Assembly (NCBI GenBank): GCA_932521035.1
Contig: OW051494.1
Location: 1,474,001 to 1,538,000 of the forward strand
From: Oscheius dolichura
Lineage: Eukaryota > Nematoda > Chromadorea > Rhabditida > Rhabditidae
Reading direction: 5' to 3'
Length of the DNA: 64,000 nt
Shown here: one piece after another, positions 45,228-57,057 of the stretch
Numbering within the stretch: position 1 is the first letter of the stretch
Layout: each line of letters opens with the position of its first letter
The notes under the pieces: generated by a model
What the model saw: only the letters and a program-made list of their open reading frames with translations
Database searches by the model: none
Told to the model about the DNA's origin: nothing
Position numbers and translations under genes: made by a program

Positions 45228-45795
45228 ATGTCCACCACCCCCGTACCCGCCGCCCCCAAGATGATGGAATTCACTCTCTTGGCCAACGACGGCGAGACGA
45301 TCGATGTCTCCGAAGACGTGGCCTTCCAGTCGAACCTGCTCAAGAAGATGGTCTCGGACCTGGGAATCTCCTCGGCCGACGACGCTCGTCTCACCGACGC
45401 CCTTCCCATCTCGAATGTCAACGGCTGGACACTGAAGAAGGTCGTCGAATGGTGTGAGGCTCATCGTGGCGAGACCTACAAGCCGAAGGAGGAACACGAA
45501 GACCCCCGGATCAGTCTGACCGACGCCGACAAGGAATACATGGACGTGACGTCGGAACAGCTCAAAGACATGCTCATGGTTCGTGTCTTTTCTCTTATTT
45601 TCCCTAAAAAGACAATTTCAGGGCGCCAACTACCTGGATATCCCCGGCCTCATCGACATCATCACCCAGAAGGTGGCCGACATGGCCATCGGAAAGTCGG
45701 TCGAAGAACTCCGCGAGATCTACGGGCTCGAGAACGACTTCAGCCCCGAGGAAGAGGAGGAGATCAAGAAACGATTCGAATGGGTCGAGGCCTAA
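45228..45795 (+). CDS. SKP1-related protein (SCF adaptor, 174 aa)
   Basis: Exons 45228-45578 and 45622-45795 (43-nt intron). The N-terminal BTB/POZ-like half has FTLLANDGETIDVSEDVA, LPISNVNGWTLKKVVEWCEAH and a short acidic linker. The C-terminal half has GANYLDIPGLIDIITQKVAD and SVEELREIYGLENDFSPEEE, ending FEWVEA. These are the standard SKP1 blocks, and the length is normal. SKP1 links cullin-1 to F-box proteins in SCF ubiquitin ligases. Nematodes carry many skr paralogs; I cannot say which this is. Four F-box-like genes lie in the same window. Confidence 0.93.
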
Positions 45796-46819
45796 TTGTA
45801 CTTCTCTTTTTCTATCAATAACTTCTTTCAAATAAACTGTCATATCCATTTTTGGCTTATTTTATTCGAAGAAAGGGCGCTAGCAGGCCGGCCGACCTAT
45901 CAGCCACCATCTCGTAACGGACAATCTGTGCAGGCCCGTTTGATAGATGTTGAAATTCGACGGGTGGACAAAGACACGTTTGAGCGGGAAGCGGGTTCCG
46001 CTGTGCCTCTGTGTCCTCCACCGGCCGTATATCCGGTGTTCTTGTAAAGATTTTACTTTGGACGGATCCCTGGACTGGAGATGGGCTCGAGGGGTGGAGT
46101 GGCTTCCTTTGTACCCTTTAGGGCCCGCGGATACCGGTTCGTTATGACCAAGTCCGGCCTTCCAAGGCCTCGGCGCTGCTCCTTCGGGTCTCCGCTTGAC
46201 TGCTTGTCACTGTCACTGCTCGGGACGGTTGCTTCCCCGTTCCAAGTAGAGGATGTGAGGCTGGTTGAGAGCAACAGACGTAGGATTAGAACGAGAGGAT
46301 AAGGAGGAGTCGGGCAGGTGGGCTGAGGCATTCGTTACATGGTCGGCCCCTCACTGTCTCTTTCCCCTCCAGTGCGCCCCGTCGCCATAACGTATGTTGT
46401 AAAGTACGTGGCACTGACCGGGTGGGTAATTAAGGGCGGTCCAAGAGCAAGGACAGAGAGAGAAAGAGAGAGCACTGGTTTTGTGGAGGGTCATAGCAAA
46501 GGCGGCCCTACCGACGCCCATTACTCTCGCTCCGTTGATTATCGAGCGTATCCCTCCCCTTCTCACGTGTTTCCTTATTTTCCATTCCTTTCTTTTAATT
46601 TTATGATATTATTCATTCTTTTCAGTCCCGCATATATCTGGACTCTCTTCATTTCAAAAGGGAATCTTCAATGGAATTGTCTTGACTTTCCATCCAAGCA
46701 GTTTATCGGCAATCCGTGAGTATTATGGGCTCCCGAGTAAAGTATGATTCCATTCAGAAACTGGTTTTCAAAGAAAAAGTTAAATTTCATTTCATTATTG
46801 CCGACAGCGCTTATACCGT
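45796..46819. other. No gene seen
   Basis: Mixed-composition DNA downstream of the SKP1-like gene. A possible exon at about 46626-46719 (after TTTTCAG, reading PAYIWTLFISKGNLQWN before a GTGAGT donor) has no start and could belong to the gene fragment at 46820. Confidence 0.35.
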
Positions 46820-47475
46820 ATGAAGATGGCATTGGATGGAGGTGGTATTGAGGGCGGCGCTCTCGGCTCGCAATCTCTCCGGCCAGACCTTGTGAGAGGG
46901 CGTTTGAGGTACGAGGAGTGCCTTGAACGCGACGGCAGCATCGACCCCGGACGTATCAAATATTGTGACGGTCCTGTGAGGGCCTTAAGCCCACTTCCAG
47001 ATTCTTATACACGTGGCCGGCAGGTATAGAGCCGTTTGTCTTGCGTCCGTAAAAAGCAGCGTTTCAGTTTAATCGAATCAAACTCACCCTAGTGATCAAC
47101 GTTTACACCAACCTTCTCCAGAAGGAATGGAGGTCAGCGTGTTTTGATCCCCTCCAGGTTGGCTTTCGCAAAACTTGTTTCCAATTGAAGGCGGGGGTTT
47201 TTTTAGATCTGTTTGGACTACCCATCGGCAAATGATTGTTACAGCCTAAGGCTCTTTATAACGACCACACTGCACTTCGTCGGCCTGGATGATTGTTTAG
47301 TACAGCCTCAACATCAAGACGTGGGTTTTCCAATAGAAAGCCTAAAAAAACGACATTATTCCAGGTTATTGTGAATGTGTACTGGGACTATACCATATGG
47401 GACCTCATCGGCATCATAGAATCGATGTACTTCAAGGAGGTCCAACTAATTAGACTTCAACCAATATACGCCTAA
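46820..47475 (+). CDS. Uncertain multi-exon gene fragment
   Basis: Exon A (46820-47023) reads MKMALDGGGIEGGALGSQS and has a GTATAG donor. Exon B (47068-47132) reads FNRIKLTLVINVYTNLLQKE. Exon C (from 47365) reads VIVNVYWDYTIWDLIGIIES and ends RLQPIYA-stop. B and C look like diverged copies of one segment (VINVYTN / IVNVYWD). B and C do not join in phase, so an exon is missing or the gene is damaged. No family recognised. Confidence 0.3.
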
Positions 47476-48793
47476 AGTTTAGGAGCAGCAGGACACACAC
47501 CGCTACGCCGTATACAAAGGCTGAAGAAGACGACATTCTGTTCAAATAGAACGGCCTGATCTTCATCCAGACGTCATCGTCATTTCGTGCCTGAACCGCA
47601 AACTCTACGGTGCGGGGCCAAATGGGCATTGCCCCGTCAAATTTGCTCCCAATTTCCCCCTATTTACTCTATTTACTCCTTGTTTATTAAATCCAATGCC
47701 ATTTCGTTTCTAAAACTACTTCTGACTGAATATCAAATTACTAGAGCAATTCCAGCTGCTCTCCACATGAGGGGCCCCTAATAGACATGAAATCTTACAC
47801 AAAAGTAGATTCCTCTTAGCTGCTGTTCGGCAAGCTTTCGGCCAGAATGGCCTCGAGGATTACCCATAGAGAAGCAGCTTGAGGCAGACAGGCGAAATTC
47901 CTTCCGCATATTGTTACGTGCAATGATGAAAAGTGGAAGAATTACTGGAAGAAGAATCATGAAGAACAACGGCATTTCAGCAGTGGAGGAGAAAGAAAAT
48001 TGGAACCAAACGAGGAGAGGAGACACATCTTTCAACTACAAAGAGATCGAAAAACTGTTACCTCATAATACATTAAATTTACCGTGGCAGAACGCGTTCA
48101 AGCCGTATCGTAGTGAGAATAAAAGAGTTATTAGGGGAGGCCATCCTATTCCTCCTATTGGAAAAGCAGGATGAAGCAGTGTTCTAAATACTAGAAAAGG
48201 AGCCAAAATTCAGTTTGTCAATGTTCGGTACACAGAACAGTACCAAGGGGCTACCAGCTTGAAAAGAACACAGGTCAACGTCCCCCGCAGCCAATTGGAG
48301 CCGTGTTCAATGTCTTGCGATCAAAATTAAAGCTCCCCATCCTATTTGAACAATAAGTACAATCATTGTTCTTATTGCTTATCAAATACCCTGTATACAT
48401 ATTTCAGTGTCGTCACAATGTTGTCAGTTCATTGTACCTGGAAGATACCTTTTTGGCATGCCTGTATGCATCAGTGTAAAATGGCAACCATGTAGCCAAA
48501 CGGGGAATGCAGACGTGACATTATTCCAAATGATGGGTCGATCTATAGACGAGATTTGTGACAAACGATACTTTGAAAGCAGTTACCCCTTAAAATTCTA
48601 GGGGATGCCATTTCAGGACGCTATTACTGTACTACTCCCTATTAGGGTCCTTTATTCAAGAAGATACTAGACTATAAATGGAGTAAAGATTCATTTTGTA
48701 CAAAAAAAGGCGTAAATTTCTCATAAAATGACTGATAATATGATAAATCTCGATACAGTGTTCATTTTCAGAAATCTGGCCCCTCAAGATGAT
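47476..48793. other. No gene seen
   Basis: AT-rich DNA with short frames on both strands. None has a start, splice signals and composition that agree. Confidence 0.4.
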
Positions 48794-49543
48794 CAAATGA
48801 CCTTCTTCATCTAAAATAGGGGAAGATTTATTCTTTGTACAATTTAGATAAATTTTGGAAAGATAAAAGGAGAGGAAACTACAGTAAGACACGAAATTAG
48901 GAAGACGAATGTGGTTGCCTCTCGCCAAAAACACCACATACCTCGAGGATCACAATGACAAACGTAGTCACCAGGGCAATCGAGACAAAGGCACAAATGA
49001 TGGCCGCGTTCAGCTTTCCACTTCTCATCACTGAAAATATTCATTTCATTTAGAGAATAATTTCCTCGTTGAAATGCCCAGTCTCACATTAAAAATGCCT
49101 TGAAAACGGTTTATGCGCGCGCAGAGAGTACGATTTCATAGCACCGAATAAAATGGGGTCTTACAACGAAAGTTTTTGAGCTGCTAGCCAGTGTTATATG
49201 TTATCTTGTAGAGAATTTCAAGAGCTACAAGATGCTGCAAACTGTTTTATGAAATCTTCAGTAAAAAAGAAAATACAGTCGTTTTTGCGAGCATGTCCTA
49301 TGATGCCAAAATCTCTACAGAAAAGAGGGAAAACTCACTGCCTGACTCGACTTTCACGTCGTCTGCAGGATATCCAGCTTCTGTAGGATATGTAGGATAT
49401 GGATACGGATAAAATTGAGGATTGGCGCCCATTGGTGGCTGCATATGGATCATGGCTGCCTGTCCAATGGAGCTGATCGAGCTGGCCGGCGGTCGCTTCC
49501 CTTCCCATTCATGATGAGAGGTGGACGGCTTTTGGGGTTCCAT
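48794..49543 (-). CDS. Small single-pass membrane protein, copy 1 (103 aa)
   Basis: Exons 49339-49543, 48942-49030 and 48794-48811 join in phase. A Pro/Tyr-rich cytosolic-type head starts MEPQKPSTSHHEW and includes FYPYPYPTYP. The second exon is a membrane span (AAIICAFVSIALVTTFVIVIL), and the last exon adds MKKVI. There is no signal peptide, so it is likely a tail-anchored or single-pass protein. A paralog at 57.1-57.4 kb begins MEPQKPTTS and has the same plan. The tiny last exon is the least certain part. Confidence 0.6.
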
Positions 49544-49911
49544 TTTGTTGAAAAGACTGCTGCTGGTAGAAGATTCAAAACCAGAATGGGGTGCTTAAAA
49601 TAGGCCGGCAATATTTATACAGGGTCAAAGCTGATAAGCGGGCGAAATCAGCTGCTGCAGGGGCGAAGAGGGCCGCTCTGTTGGTGTCATTCCCCTCACG
49701 CGACACTATGTTTTGCCTAGAGGTGATAGCAGAAGGGATAAAAATACAAAAAGGGCAACAACTCGTCGTCGGAGTGCAACAGGACACACCGTTTTATGAG
49801 AGGGCAATAGAGGGCACGTCAACAGGACCGGATGACTGGAGGAAAAACAAATTTATGGCTCGTAAGGACGTGGGCAAGTGAACCGGGAAGAAAACCAGAG
49901 AGCTCTGATTA

Positions 49912-50114
49912 CAGTGCGTCAAGAAAGTATAAGCCCACCCCGTTTTCACCAGATTGAGGGCACTCTGTTAACTTCAAAGTTTGATATTGTTATTATCTGA
50001 AAGAGCAGCCTCAATAACCCCTAATAATTTCTCAATTACTCAAAAATACGATAGTTCCGGCTGTTGGCCCGCGGAACACTGAAAACCGCTGTCAAGAAAG
50101 TATAAGTCCACGCG
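49912..50114. repeat. Direct repeats resembling Tc1/mariner ends
   Basis: CAGTGCGTCAAGAAAGTATA-AGCCCACC at 49912 and GTCAAGAAAGTATAAGTCCA at 50091 are near-identical in the same orientation. CAGTGC-x3-CAA-x-AAGTAT resembles Tc1-type terminal repeats. No transposase is recognised nearby, so this is likely a remnant. Confidence 0.4.
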
Positions 50115-50593
50115 CGGAATATCGCGACTTTCATTGGATATTTTAGATTCTCCCAATTTCTTTTGTTCGTATGGGTGGGCTGGCTTGTTCTTTACCAATA
50201 TTGATAAGAAAAATGTCACATCCAGAAGAAAAATATGTTGCTTGACCCGAATTACTCCGCGCCGCCTCCTCACGCCATAGCCCATCAAAACGATATTTTC
50301 AGCTGTTGAAAATGGTTTTAAACGATTTATCAGCATCGATTTAGTTGGGAAGCTTTTTTCTACCATTTTGGAAGAAGCAAAACCCCTCGGAGTTGGCTTG
50401 TTTTTGCTCAAAAGGCTGGGTATCAAAAAGTAAAAAGCCTTTTGTGGAGTTTATACCGAAGATAACATAAAAATGAAAAATTAGTAAGATAACGAAAAAA
50501 GAAGAAGAAAAAGAAGGTTTATGAACTGCCCTTTTCCGTCCACAACTTGATTAAAGAATCAACATCTAACGAATGTATTTTGTACGTTTATTT

Positions 50594-51094
50594 TTACGGT
50601 ATATTATTTCCACCAGAATAATATTTTTGAAAAAGAAGTATGGGCCAATTTTGAAATATTGCATCGGAGCAAAGGTAGCCATAGAGAAGTCCTGTCAGCG
50701 CAAAGAAGCCCATTTTCCAACCGCTGACCTTCTCAATCCATTCGGCTTGACCTTTCCTCTGAATCCGAATCGGGTCGTAGAGTTGCCATCCGGTCAGGCC
50801 GCTTCCCCTCCGAGCGAATTGCCACAAATTGAAGAAGAGCATCGCCAAATTCAAGAGGAAGAGGTAGGGATGCCAGATGAAGAGAAGGGTCAGGGCCAGC
50901 TGGATGGTGAAGGCGCACGGGGCAAACTGGAAGTATGCTACTGGTGAGAAAAGGAAGCAGACTAACGCGGTTGAGGACTTGAACCATTTCACTATTGCAT
51001 AGGCATGCGCCGCTAGAAACATCCCCGGTATGGCGAGATACATCGCCAGGAAGTAGATCCAACGAAGCCACGGCCGCTCTGGATCCACGGCCAT
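50594..51094 (-). CDS. Cornichon-family membrane protein (about 154 aa)
   Basis: Read as exons 50963-51094 and 50594-50926 with a 36-nt GTCTGC...TTCCAG intron; without splicing the frame is also open (166 aa). Three hydrophobic spans are present. The family signature is clear near residues 100-145: NLAMLFFNLWQFARR, then WQLYDPIRI and EKVSGWKMGFFALTGLLYGY, which match the cornichon blocks HIWRY, G-LYDPT-I and KEGW-KLAFYLL-FFYYLY. Cornichons are ER/Golgi cargo receptors (TGF-alpha-like ligands, glutamate receptors). The divergence suggests a fast-evolving paralog rather than the conserved single copy. Confidence 0.8.
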   Translation of the reverse strand: MAVDPERPWLRWIYFLAMYLAIPGMFLAAHAYAIVKWFKSSTALVCFLFSPVAYFQFAPCAFTIQLALTLLFIWHPYLFLLNLAMLFFNLWQFARRGSGLTGWQLYDPIRIQRKGQAEWIEKVSGWKMGFFALTGLLYGYLCSDAIFQNWPILLFQKYYSGGNNIP

Positions 51095-51567
51095 TAGAAA
51101 TGATGGTTTTGGCCTTTTTTAACCGTCAATATCACCACAACTTCCTAATCTATTACAGGTTAGTGGCCGCAATGACAAAACTGCTCTTTGGCATGGCCCA
51201 GCTGTCCCACGACGGGCTCCTTCTCCCCAAGATGTCCACATGGCCTTCAGACCTCATTGGGACTGTCTACGAATCGGACGGCGTTTTTCGGTTCAGTCAG
51301 GAACTCCCCCCTTACATTTTATTCAGCTGGATACGAGTAAAGAACGTCAATTAAGTTTAACATATACTGTCTGATCGCTTCGAAATTGTCCTCATTATCA
51401 CAAATACAGTCAAACAGTCCTGAGGCGTCATAGGGGATTAGGTCCTGTATGAAATGGGTAATCCTCCATTTTTCCTTGGTTCATTACCCCCTTTTACTTC
51501 TCAATGGGTGGCTGTCTCAAATTAGGCAATTTCTCTCTATTTTTCCTTATAAAATCCCCCATTTACA

Positions 51568-51999
51568 GCTCTCCTCCTCCTCATCTGTATGCATTTATCC
51601 AGTGCCCAGTGGGGACGCGGTCGAGGGCACCGCCATCCAGGCTATCGCCCGTACGGACCAGTGGTTGTCCTCCCGCCTCTTCATCATCATCACCACGGAT
51701 ATGGTCATGGCTATGGCTCTCACGGGCATTATCATTCGCCTGTATCCGTTTCCCTCAGTGGCAAAACGATAGCAATAATCTGTGGTGCTGTTGCCGGTCT
51801 CATTGTGCTGCTCATCGTTGTAGGACTCATAATACACTGTGTTCGCCGATCACGCGGCCAAGAAGTCGTCGTCTCCACGCCGGGGACAGCAGCAACCATG
51901 ACTCCAGCCGGGCCGGCGCCGGTAGTCGTTGTGGATGCGCCCGTCTACGCTCCCTATCCCGTCTACTATCCAACCTATGGAGGTTGTGGTTATTATTAG
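51568..51999 (+). CDS. Gly/His/Tyr-rich single-pass membrane protein
   Basis: An exon after ATTTACAG (to about 51568) reads LLLLICMHLSSAQ (end of a signal peptide), then a His/Gly/Tyr-rich ectodomain (LPPLHHHHHGYGHGYGSHGHY), a membrane span (TIAIICGAVAGLIVLLIVVGLII) and a short Arg patch CVRRSRG. It ends Pro/Tyr-rich (VYAPYPVYYPTYGGCGYY). The first exon with the true ATG is not identified; the in-frame ATG at 51589 would cut the signal peptide. His-rich tracts may bind metal. No named family. Confidence 0.55.
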   Translation, partial: ALLLLICMHLSSAQWGRGRGHRHPGYRPYGPVVVLPPLHHHHHGYGHGYGSHGHYHSPVSVSLSGKTIAIICGAVAGLIVLLIVVGLIIHCVRRSRGQEVVVSTPGTAATMTPAGPAPVVVVDAPVYAPYPVYYPTYGGCGYY

Positions 52000-52136
52000 A
52001 CATCGGCAGGAAGAGGCTCCACTCATTTTCATGGTCGTAATAAAGATAAAATCAAGTGTCCCTCCGTTTTATCCTGAAACTGGCACTTCCCCCTAAAAAA
52101 AACAAGAAAAGCAGATACAATATTTAATGGTGACGT

Positions 52137-53356
52137 TTAATCAAGAGGAATTCGAATGATTCGTGGACTTCTGATCATTTGCAGCATCTCGGCGTGGCTC
52201 TTCTCCCCGTTGGTGGCCTTCCAATAGCTATGGAATTGTTCTAGGGTCTGGCGTCTCAGCAGCTCGTCAACGGCTTCCGTCTCATCCCTCATCCGTTCCC
52301 TCTCCTCTTCCAATTGTTTTTTCTTCCCAATCAGCTCCTTCTCTTGTTTCCGTACTTCTGCAACTCGTTTTCTTTGAAGAATATCCATAGCGGCACCGGT
52401 GACAATGGTCAGAAGAGCTCCGCACAGAGCCGTAGCCACTAGGCCCCAATAATTACCGGCTTCTGAAAGCAGAGACAAGAATTAGGGAGGATCTAAAGTC
52501 TTTCCCTCCACAGTAACCCATTTAAAGAATTCAGGGTCCCAAAACGAAAACTCGGCCGCTTACCTATTTCAATGGCTGAACTCGTTTTCGGCGGCGTCGG
52601 TTGAGCATAGTAACACGCGGCGGTTGTCTCATTTTTACAAATTATATTTAGCTGAAACTGGGCCAGAGACGATGTCATGCTCAGACGAGGATTAGCCTCA
52701 AATTCGAAAATGGGCTGGCTTCCATCGGCTACTGTAACATCCGTCAAGTTAAGCATTTCCAGCGACTTCAGATTGGCATTATGTTTGACTCGGAGAGCCG
52801 GTGCTAAATAATAGCTAAAAAGTAAGAGCAATGAAGAAGTTTAAAACCTCTTCGAGCAGAAATCTTAACCAGTTCAGGAAAATCGAGAAATTCGTAATCT
52901 GTTTCATAGATGGTCAGTTGCCCGTTGATCTCTTGTAATTTGCCGAACTGGTCTGATGGTGTACTGTTGCCGATGGCCAGATCCCCGTCAAATATCTGGC
53001 AGTCGCCCTCGTTCAAATTCTTGCAAACTTTACCTGAAAAGTTCTTGATATGATTTCAAAAAAGTTGAGATCATTCTTCATAAAATTGGACAATACGCGG
53101 CTACTCTGCCGCTTACGGCTCCACTACCGGGTTACGGTGGCGATACGGTCCAAAATGCGGGCCGGTGGCACAAATTGAAGGCTCATATACTTCAATACTC
53201 CAATATAAACGTAATAGACCTACCCGTAGCCGTTGCTACTGCCGCTCCGACAGCCAAGAGAAGAATGACGGCGACGTGCCGCTTCCACGCGAAGAAATGG
53301 CCAACCATGGGAATGACAACCTTCCGAAAAGCGATGAAATGAATAGAATTACTCAT
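52137..53356 (-). CDS. IRLD-type receptor L-domain protein, one L domain (294 aa)
   Basis: Exons 53224-53356, 52848-53033, 52564-52803 and 52137-52462 all join in phase 1. The signal/anchor is FFAWKRHVAVILLLAVGAAVA. One receptor-L domain follows: VCKNLNEGDCQIFDGDLAIG, LQEINGQLTIYETDYEFLDFP, ALRVKHNANLKSLEML and FEANPRLS. The last exon has a membrane span (YWGLVATALCGALLTIVTG) and a charged coiled coil (KEKELIGKKKQLEEERERM). Receptor-L domains occur in insulin/EGF receptors; nematodes have a large family of such proteins without kinase (irld). It could bind ligand as a decoy or co-receptor; inferred. Confidence 0.8.
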
Positions 53357-53560
53357 TTTCTGTCTTTGTTTGACAGGTTTTTACTAAACGATTTTTTAGG
53401 TCAGATTGTAATTACGGGGTTTGGTGATATTGGGACACTTATGGATGCAGGAAGAGGATCCTCTACAATTTCTAGATTACTGTAGCCGTGTCCTCTATGA
53501 GAAGAACCGTCTTTATTCGTCCAGTCCATGCAAAACAACAAAAATGTGGATTTATTATGT

Positions 53561-56448
53561 TTATTCCCAGCGCGGATACGTTCTGTTCATGTAATCATTG
53601 AAGTAAATATCGTCGTATTTGAGTTTATTCTGTCGCGATGCCAGACGTCGCCATTCTTCGCGGTGCTTGCGTTCCAGATGACGGATCTGCTCGTTCAGGA
53701 GCTCCATACGCATCTGCGTCTCAAATATTACACTGTACGGTCGAAGAGCTGCTCGCAGGGCGAATCCGGCAGTGGCACAGAACACCAGCAGGTAAGGATA
53801 CCACGAAATTGCTGGAAAAAACCCCAATTGCGGGTATTTAGCGCTATTTTTTAATTGAAAGAAGTCGAGTAACTGCGCTCCAATGAGAACTCCTTCCCAC
53901 CGTAAAAAACCGTCCACTCTGGGTTACTGTAGGCTGTTTTTTTTGCAGATTAAAGGGGAGAACTTTTCGCCAGACCCTTTCTAACATTATTTCAGGATCC
54001 ATTAGAATTTCTATGGGTAAAAAAGTAAACAATTCCTTACACCATGTGGTGGTCTCATCGGCGTCGTTGTTGCTGTCAAACGCCGGATAAATGCATCGAT
54101 GATCTTCAGGAGATAAACAGGCTTGGAGCAGAGCGGTGGGAAGACCATCCACCTTCTTCAGATGTGGATTTCCCTCGATTCGAACCAGGACATCCCCCGG
54201 CGCCGTAACATTCATCAACAAGGGAAACTCCAATAATGACAGCCTCGAATTTCCTGTCACTTGGAGGGCAAATTCTGAACAATATTAAGTAAAAAAAAAA
54301 AAAAAAGTAAAAAAGGTGATTATAAAAATAACAGATACCTGACTCATGAAAAGCTCTTATTTTCTCTGCAGACATCTCGGCACCTGGAGGAGGACGTATC
54401 GGAAGAGCTTCAATTCGCAGAAGGCTCGGAAACTTGAGATGCTCAAAAAGTGTGCCATGGATGATGAGCCGTCCTTTAATAATTTCCAATTCTTTAAGCA
54501 GATCCAATGGAGTCCCGTCACGGATAATCAAATCGTTGTCAAATATTATACAACCGGTTTCGTTCAATTTCTCACAGATTTTATCTGAAAAAAGGTGTAT
54601 TCTGAAGAGTAGTATTATACGAAATAGGCCCGGCAGTGAAGAGGCAACCCTCCTATTAGTTATGGTATAGCCGTTCGAAACGGTCTGCTCCTCCCCGTCT
54701 GGCGCCCCGAACTAGTATTAGGGGACTTCAAAAATTGCTGGTCTACTGATCTCATTCCTTTCCGGCGAAAGGAGAGTTCAGACGAGCCATTGTATATCGG
54801 GAAGTATGATTGAGTGGGCTCGGATTGTCGGGGATCGGGGCCGGCTATGGTTCTCCTCTGGCTGCCGACTTTTTATCCGGGTGGAGGCATATTCCCTTGG
54901 GCTGGGAGACGCAGAGAAAACCCTTTATAGGATCGTTTTTATGAGGCCGTCTGAGGAAATCCACTACAACGAAAGACGGGACTTGCGATTCCAGAATTTA
55001 GGGTTCTTTTCCAAAAATTGGATTACCGTAACCGGGCAACAAAACCTTCCGCGAGGGACTTCTTGAGCAAAAGTGATCGGGATTTTCGATTTCTCTCGAT
55101 TTTTCTTCGCCGTTTCCCAAAACATCCCAAATTTGGTAATCGTATTTTTTAATGTCATAGACTAGTTTCAGGGGCTGCCAAGTCTTCCTTACAGTAATCC
55201 AAAAAAAAACGGATAAACTCACTGCAAGAGACGCTGTCATCCACCATGGAAACTTTGTGTTTCTTAGGAAAAAAGTTTCCTAAAGCCGCGAAGTCATCCC
55301 GACACAGGCCGATGTTCTCCTTGATTTCCGAGGAGTTGCCGTTTTTACACTTGTCGCTGCCACTATAAGGATACTCGAACTTGACTTTTCCCTTGAGCAT
55401 CTCCACATTGACCAGCCGCAGGCAGGCATTGTTGTCCATCAATGTCAAGTCTCCCGCCAGTTTCAAATTTTCCAGGTTCAAGTCGCCTTTGATCCTCTGG
55501 CAGTTATCCAGGAGATTTTGTTCAGGTTGGATATAATTCGTCTTGTTGAAGGGATCCTCGAAGAAGCATACTGTAATTGCTAGTTTATTCAAATATTTAA
55601 ATAGAGCCATACCACCGGATTCCGCGTTGATGTAAGACAGGCTAACTGCCGTGTCTTTCAGCAGTTTGACTTTGTCATCTTCTAACTTCAACAACGGATT
55701 ATTGTAGACAATAACTTTTAGTTGGTTTTTTTTATTTATCGATGTCACGCCCCATTCAATCTTCGCCAGATTTGGATTGTTGACAATCTCAACTAGATGA
55801 TCATCTGAAATTCTATCAGTCGTTACTTTTATTAGAGAATGTTTTCGGCTCGATCCCCGATAGTCCGCTTCCCTGCACCCGTAAAGTCTCGGCAGTCGGT
55901 TCATCTTTATTCAAAATTGTTACAAAACTGTGGCGCCTTTATGTCTTTGTCTTGCCGAGACTTTACGGACGCAGGGAAACCAACGATCGAGGACTGAGCC
56001 GTTTCTTGTCACCTACCGCTATTTGTGGATAATACATTCCACGTTGTTATTTGTCCAAAGTTCAATATTTCGAGGTCGTTGTTCCCGACAATTCTGATTG
56101 CAGCAGAAAGTGTAGTCTATAATTTAGGAGCATCACAGCAAAGTTCTAATCAAATTACCGGAGCAGTAGCCTTGGCGAAGAACTGGTTGATTTCAGCTCC
56201 AGAGGCATTTGTGAAGTCGAGCTGGATAAACTTTCCATTATTACCAAAACCGTCTGTATAAGCACAATCCTTAAAGTCGCTATAGGGTGTATTCTCTTCA
56301 ATTTCATGACCTAAAAGTGGCGGAAAATTGAGGGAATTCGTAAGTCCATACAATTCGGCGGGGCAGCCGCTGCCGCTCCAACAGCCAAGAGAAGAATGGC
56401 GACGACGTGCCGCTTCCACGCGAAGAAATAGCCAACCATGGCGACCAT
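53561..56448 (-). CDS. IRLD-type receptor with tandem L domains (538 aa)
   Basis: Eight exons: 56352-56448, 56159-56310, 56017-56116, 55616-55804, 55223-55570, 54339-54584, 54041-54274 and 53561-53811; every phase matches. The signal exon (FFAWKRHVVAILLLAVGAAA) is nearly identical to that of the one-domain neighbour. The first L-type region has LVEIVNNPNLAKIEWG and CQRIKGDLNLENLKLAGDL. The second has KICEKLNETGCIIFDNDLII, ELEIIKGRLIIHGT and VRIEGNPHLKKVDGLP. A membrane span (WYPYLLVFCATAGFALRAA) and an Arg-rich tail (EQIRHLERKHREEWRRL) follow. The second half could be taken for a separate gene, but it has no signal exon and joins in phase. Intron 3 holds a hairpin and intron 5 a repeat-2 copy. 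Confidence 0.75.
54995..55165. repeat. Repeat family 2, copy 2 (intronic)
   Basis: Shares AAAACCTTCCGCG, GAGCAAAAG, ATCGGGATTTTCGATTT and CTTCGCCGTTTCCC with the copies at 38.3 and 63.8 kb. It lies in the 638-nt intron 5 of the tandem-L-domain receptor. Confidence 0.7.
55871..55978. mobile_element. Hairpin element family 3, copy 1 (intronic)
   Basis: CCCTGCACCCGTAAAGTCTC pairs with GAGACTTTACGGACGCAGGG. The loop has CTTTATTCAAAATTGTTACA. A second copy lies at 60834. It sits in intron 3 of the tandem-L-domain receptor. Confidence 0.85.
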
Positions 56449-57057
56449 GGAGATGACGACCTCCCGAAAAGCGATGAAAAGGAATAGAAAGACCTGTTTT
56501 CTCACTTTCTATGACAGTTTTTTTACATTAACAGGTTTTAACGAAACGAATTTTTTGGGTTAGCGTCGGTTTGCCCGAGAGATCAGGGCACAATTACTGT
56601 TTTTTGGAGGAATTTTCAATCAGGGCTCGGAATTTCCAAGTCGGAATGTAATCGGCGAGACCTGTTACGGATGCAGGAAAAGGGTCGTCTGCTAGACCGG
56701 GTTACAGTAGCCGGGTCCTCGAGGCCCTTTTGGAAGCTTCGGGCGATCTCCATAGGCGGTTCCTTCTGCCAAATCAAACAGGAGAATTCAAGCGATTTTT
56801 GAGTGGAAAATGGGCAAAACTTGGTACAGATCACTTTTCCACGAGTCGTTTACTGTAACGGATGGTAAAAATTCAAGCTGTTGATCTTGAGAAGGTCACA
56901 AGTCTCTCTTCCATTGGGTATACCTCACCGTCCCACGAAACCGGGAAGAAAAAAGCTCCTTGATTTTAAAACCATGAACTAGAGAGATTCCATAAAAGGA
57001 AAAGAAGAATAACCGTGTATTTATAGGTAAAAAACACTCGATTCTTCGTAGAAGAAA

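Noticed and set aside
50040-50426. A minus-strand frame near Tc1-like ends, considered as a transposase
   Set aside because: No DDE/D residues, helix-turn-helix or other transposase landmarks can be seen; only the direct repeats are supported.
53561-54584. The second L-domain region as a separate gene
   Set aside because: No signal exon is found in 54585-55222, and its first exon joins in phase 1 to the exon ending at 55223, giving one coherent receptor.
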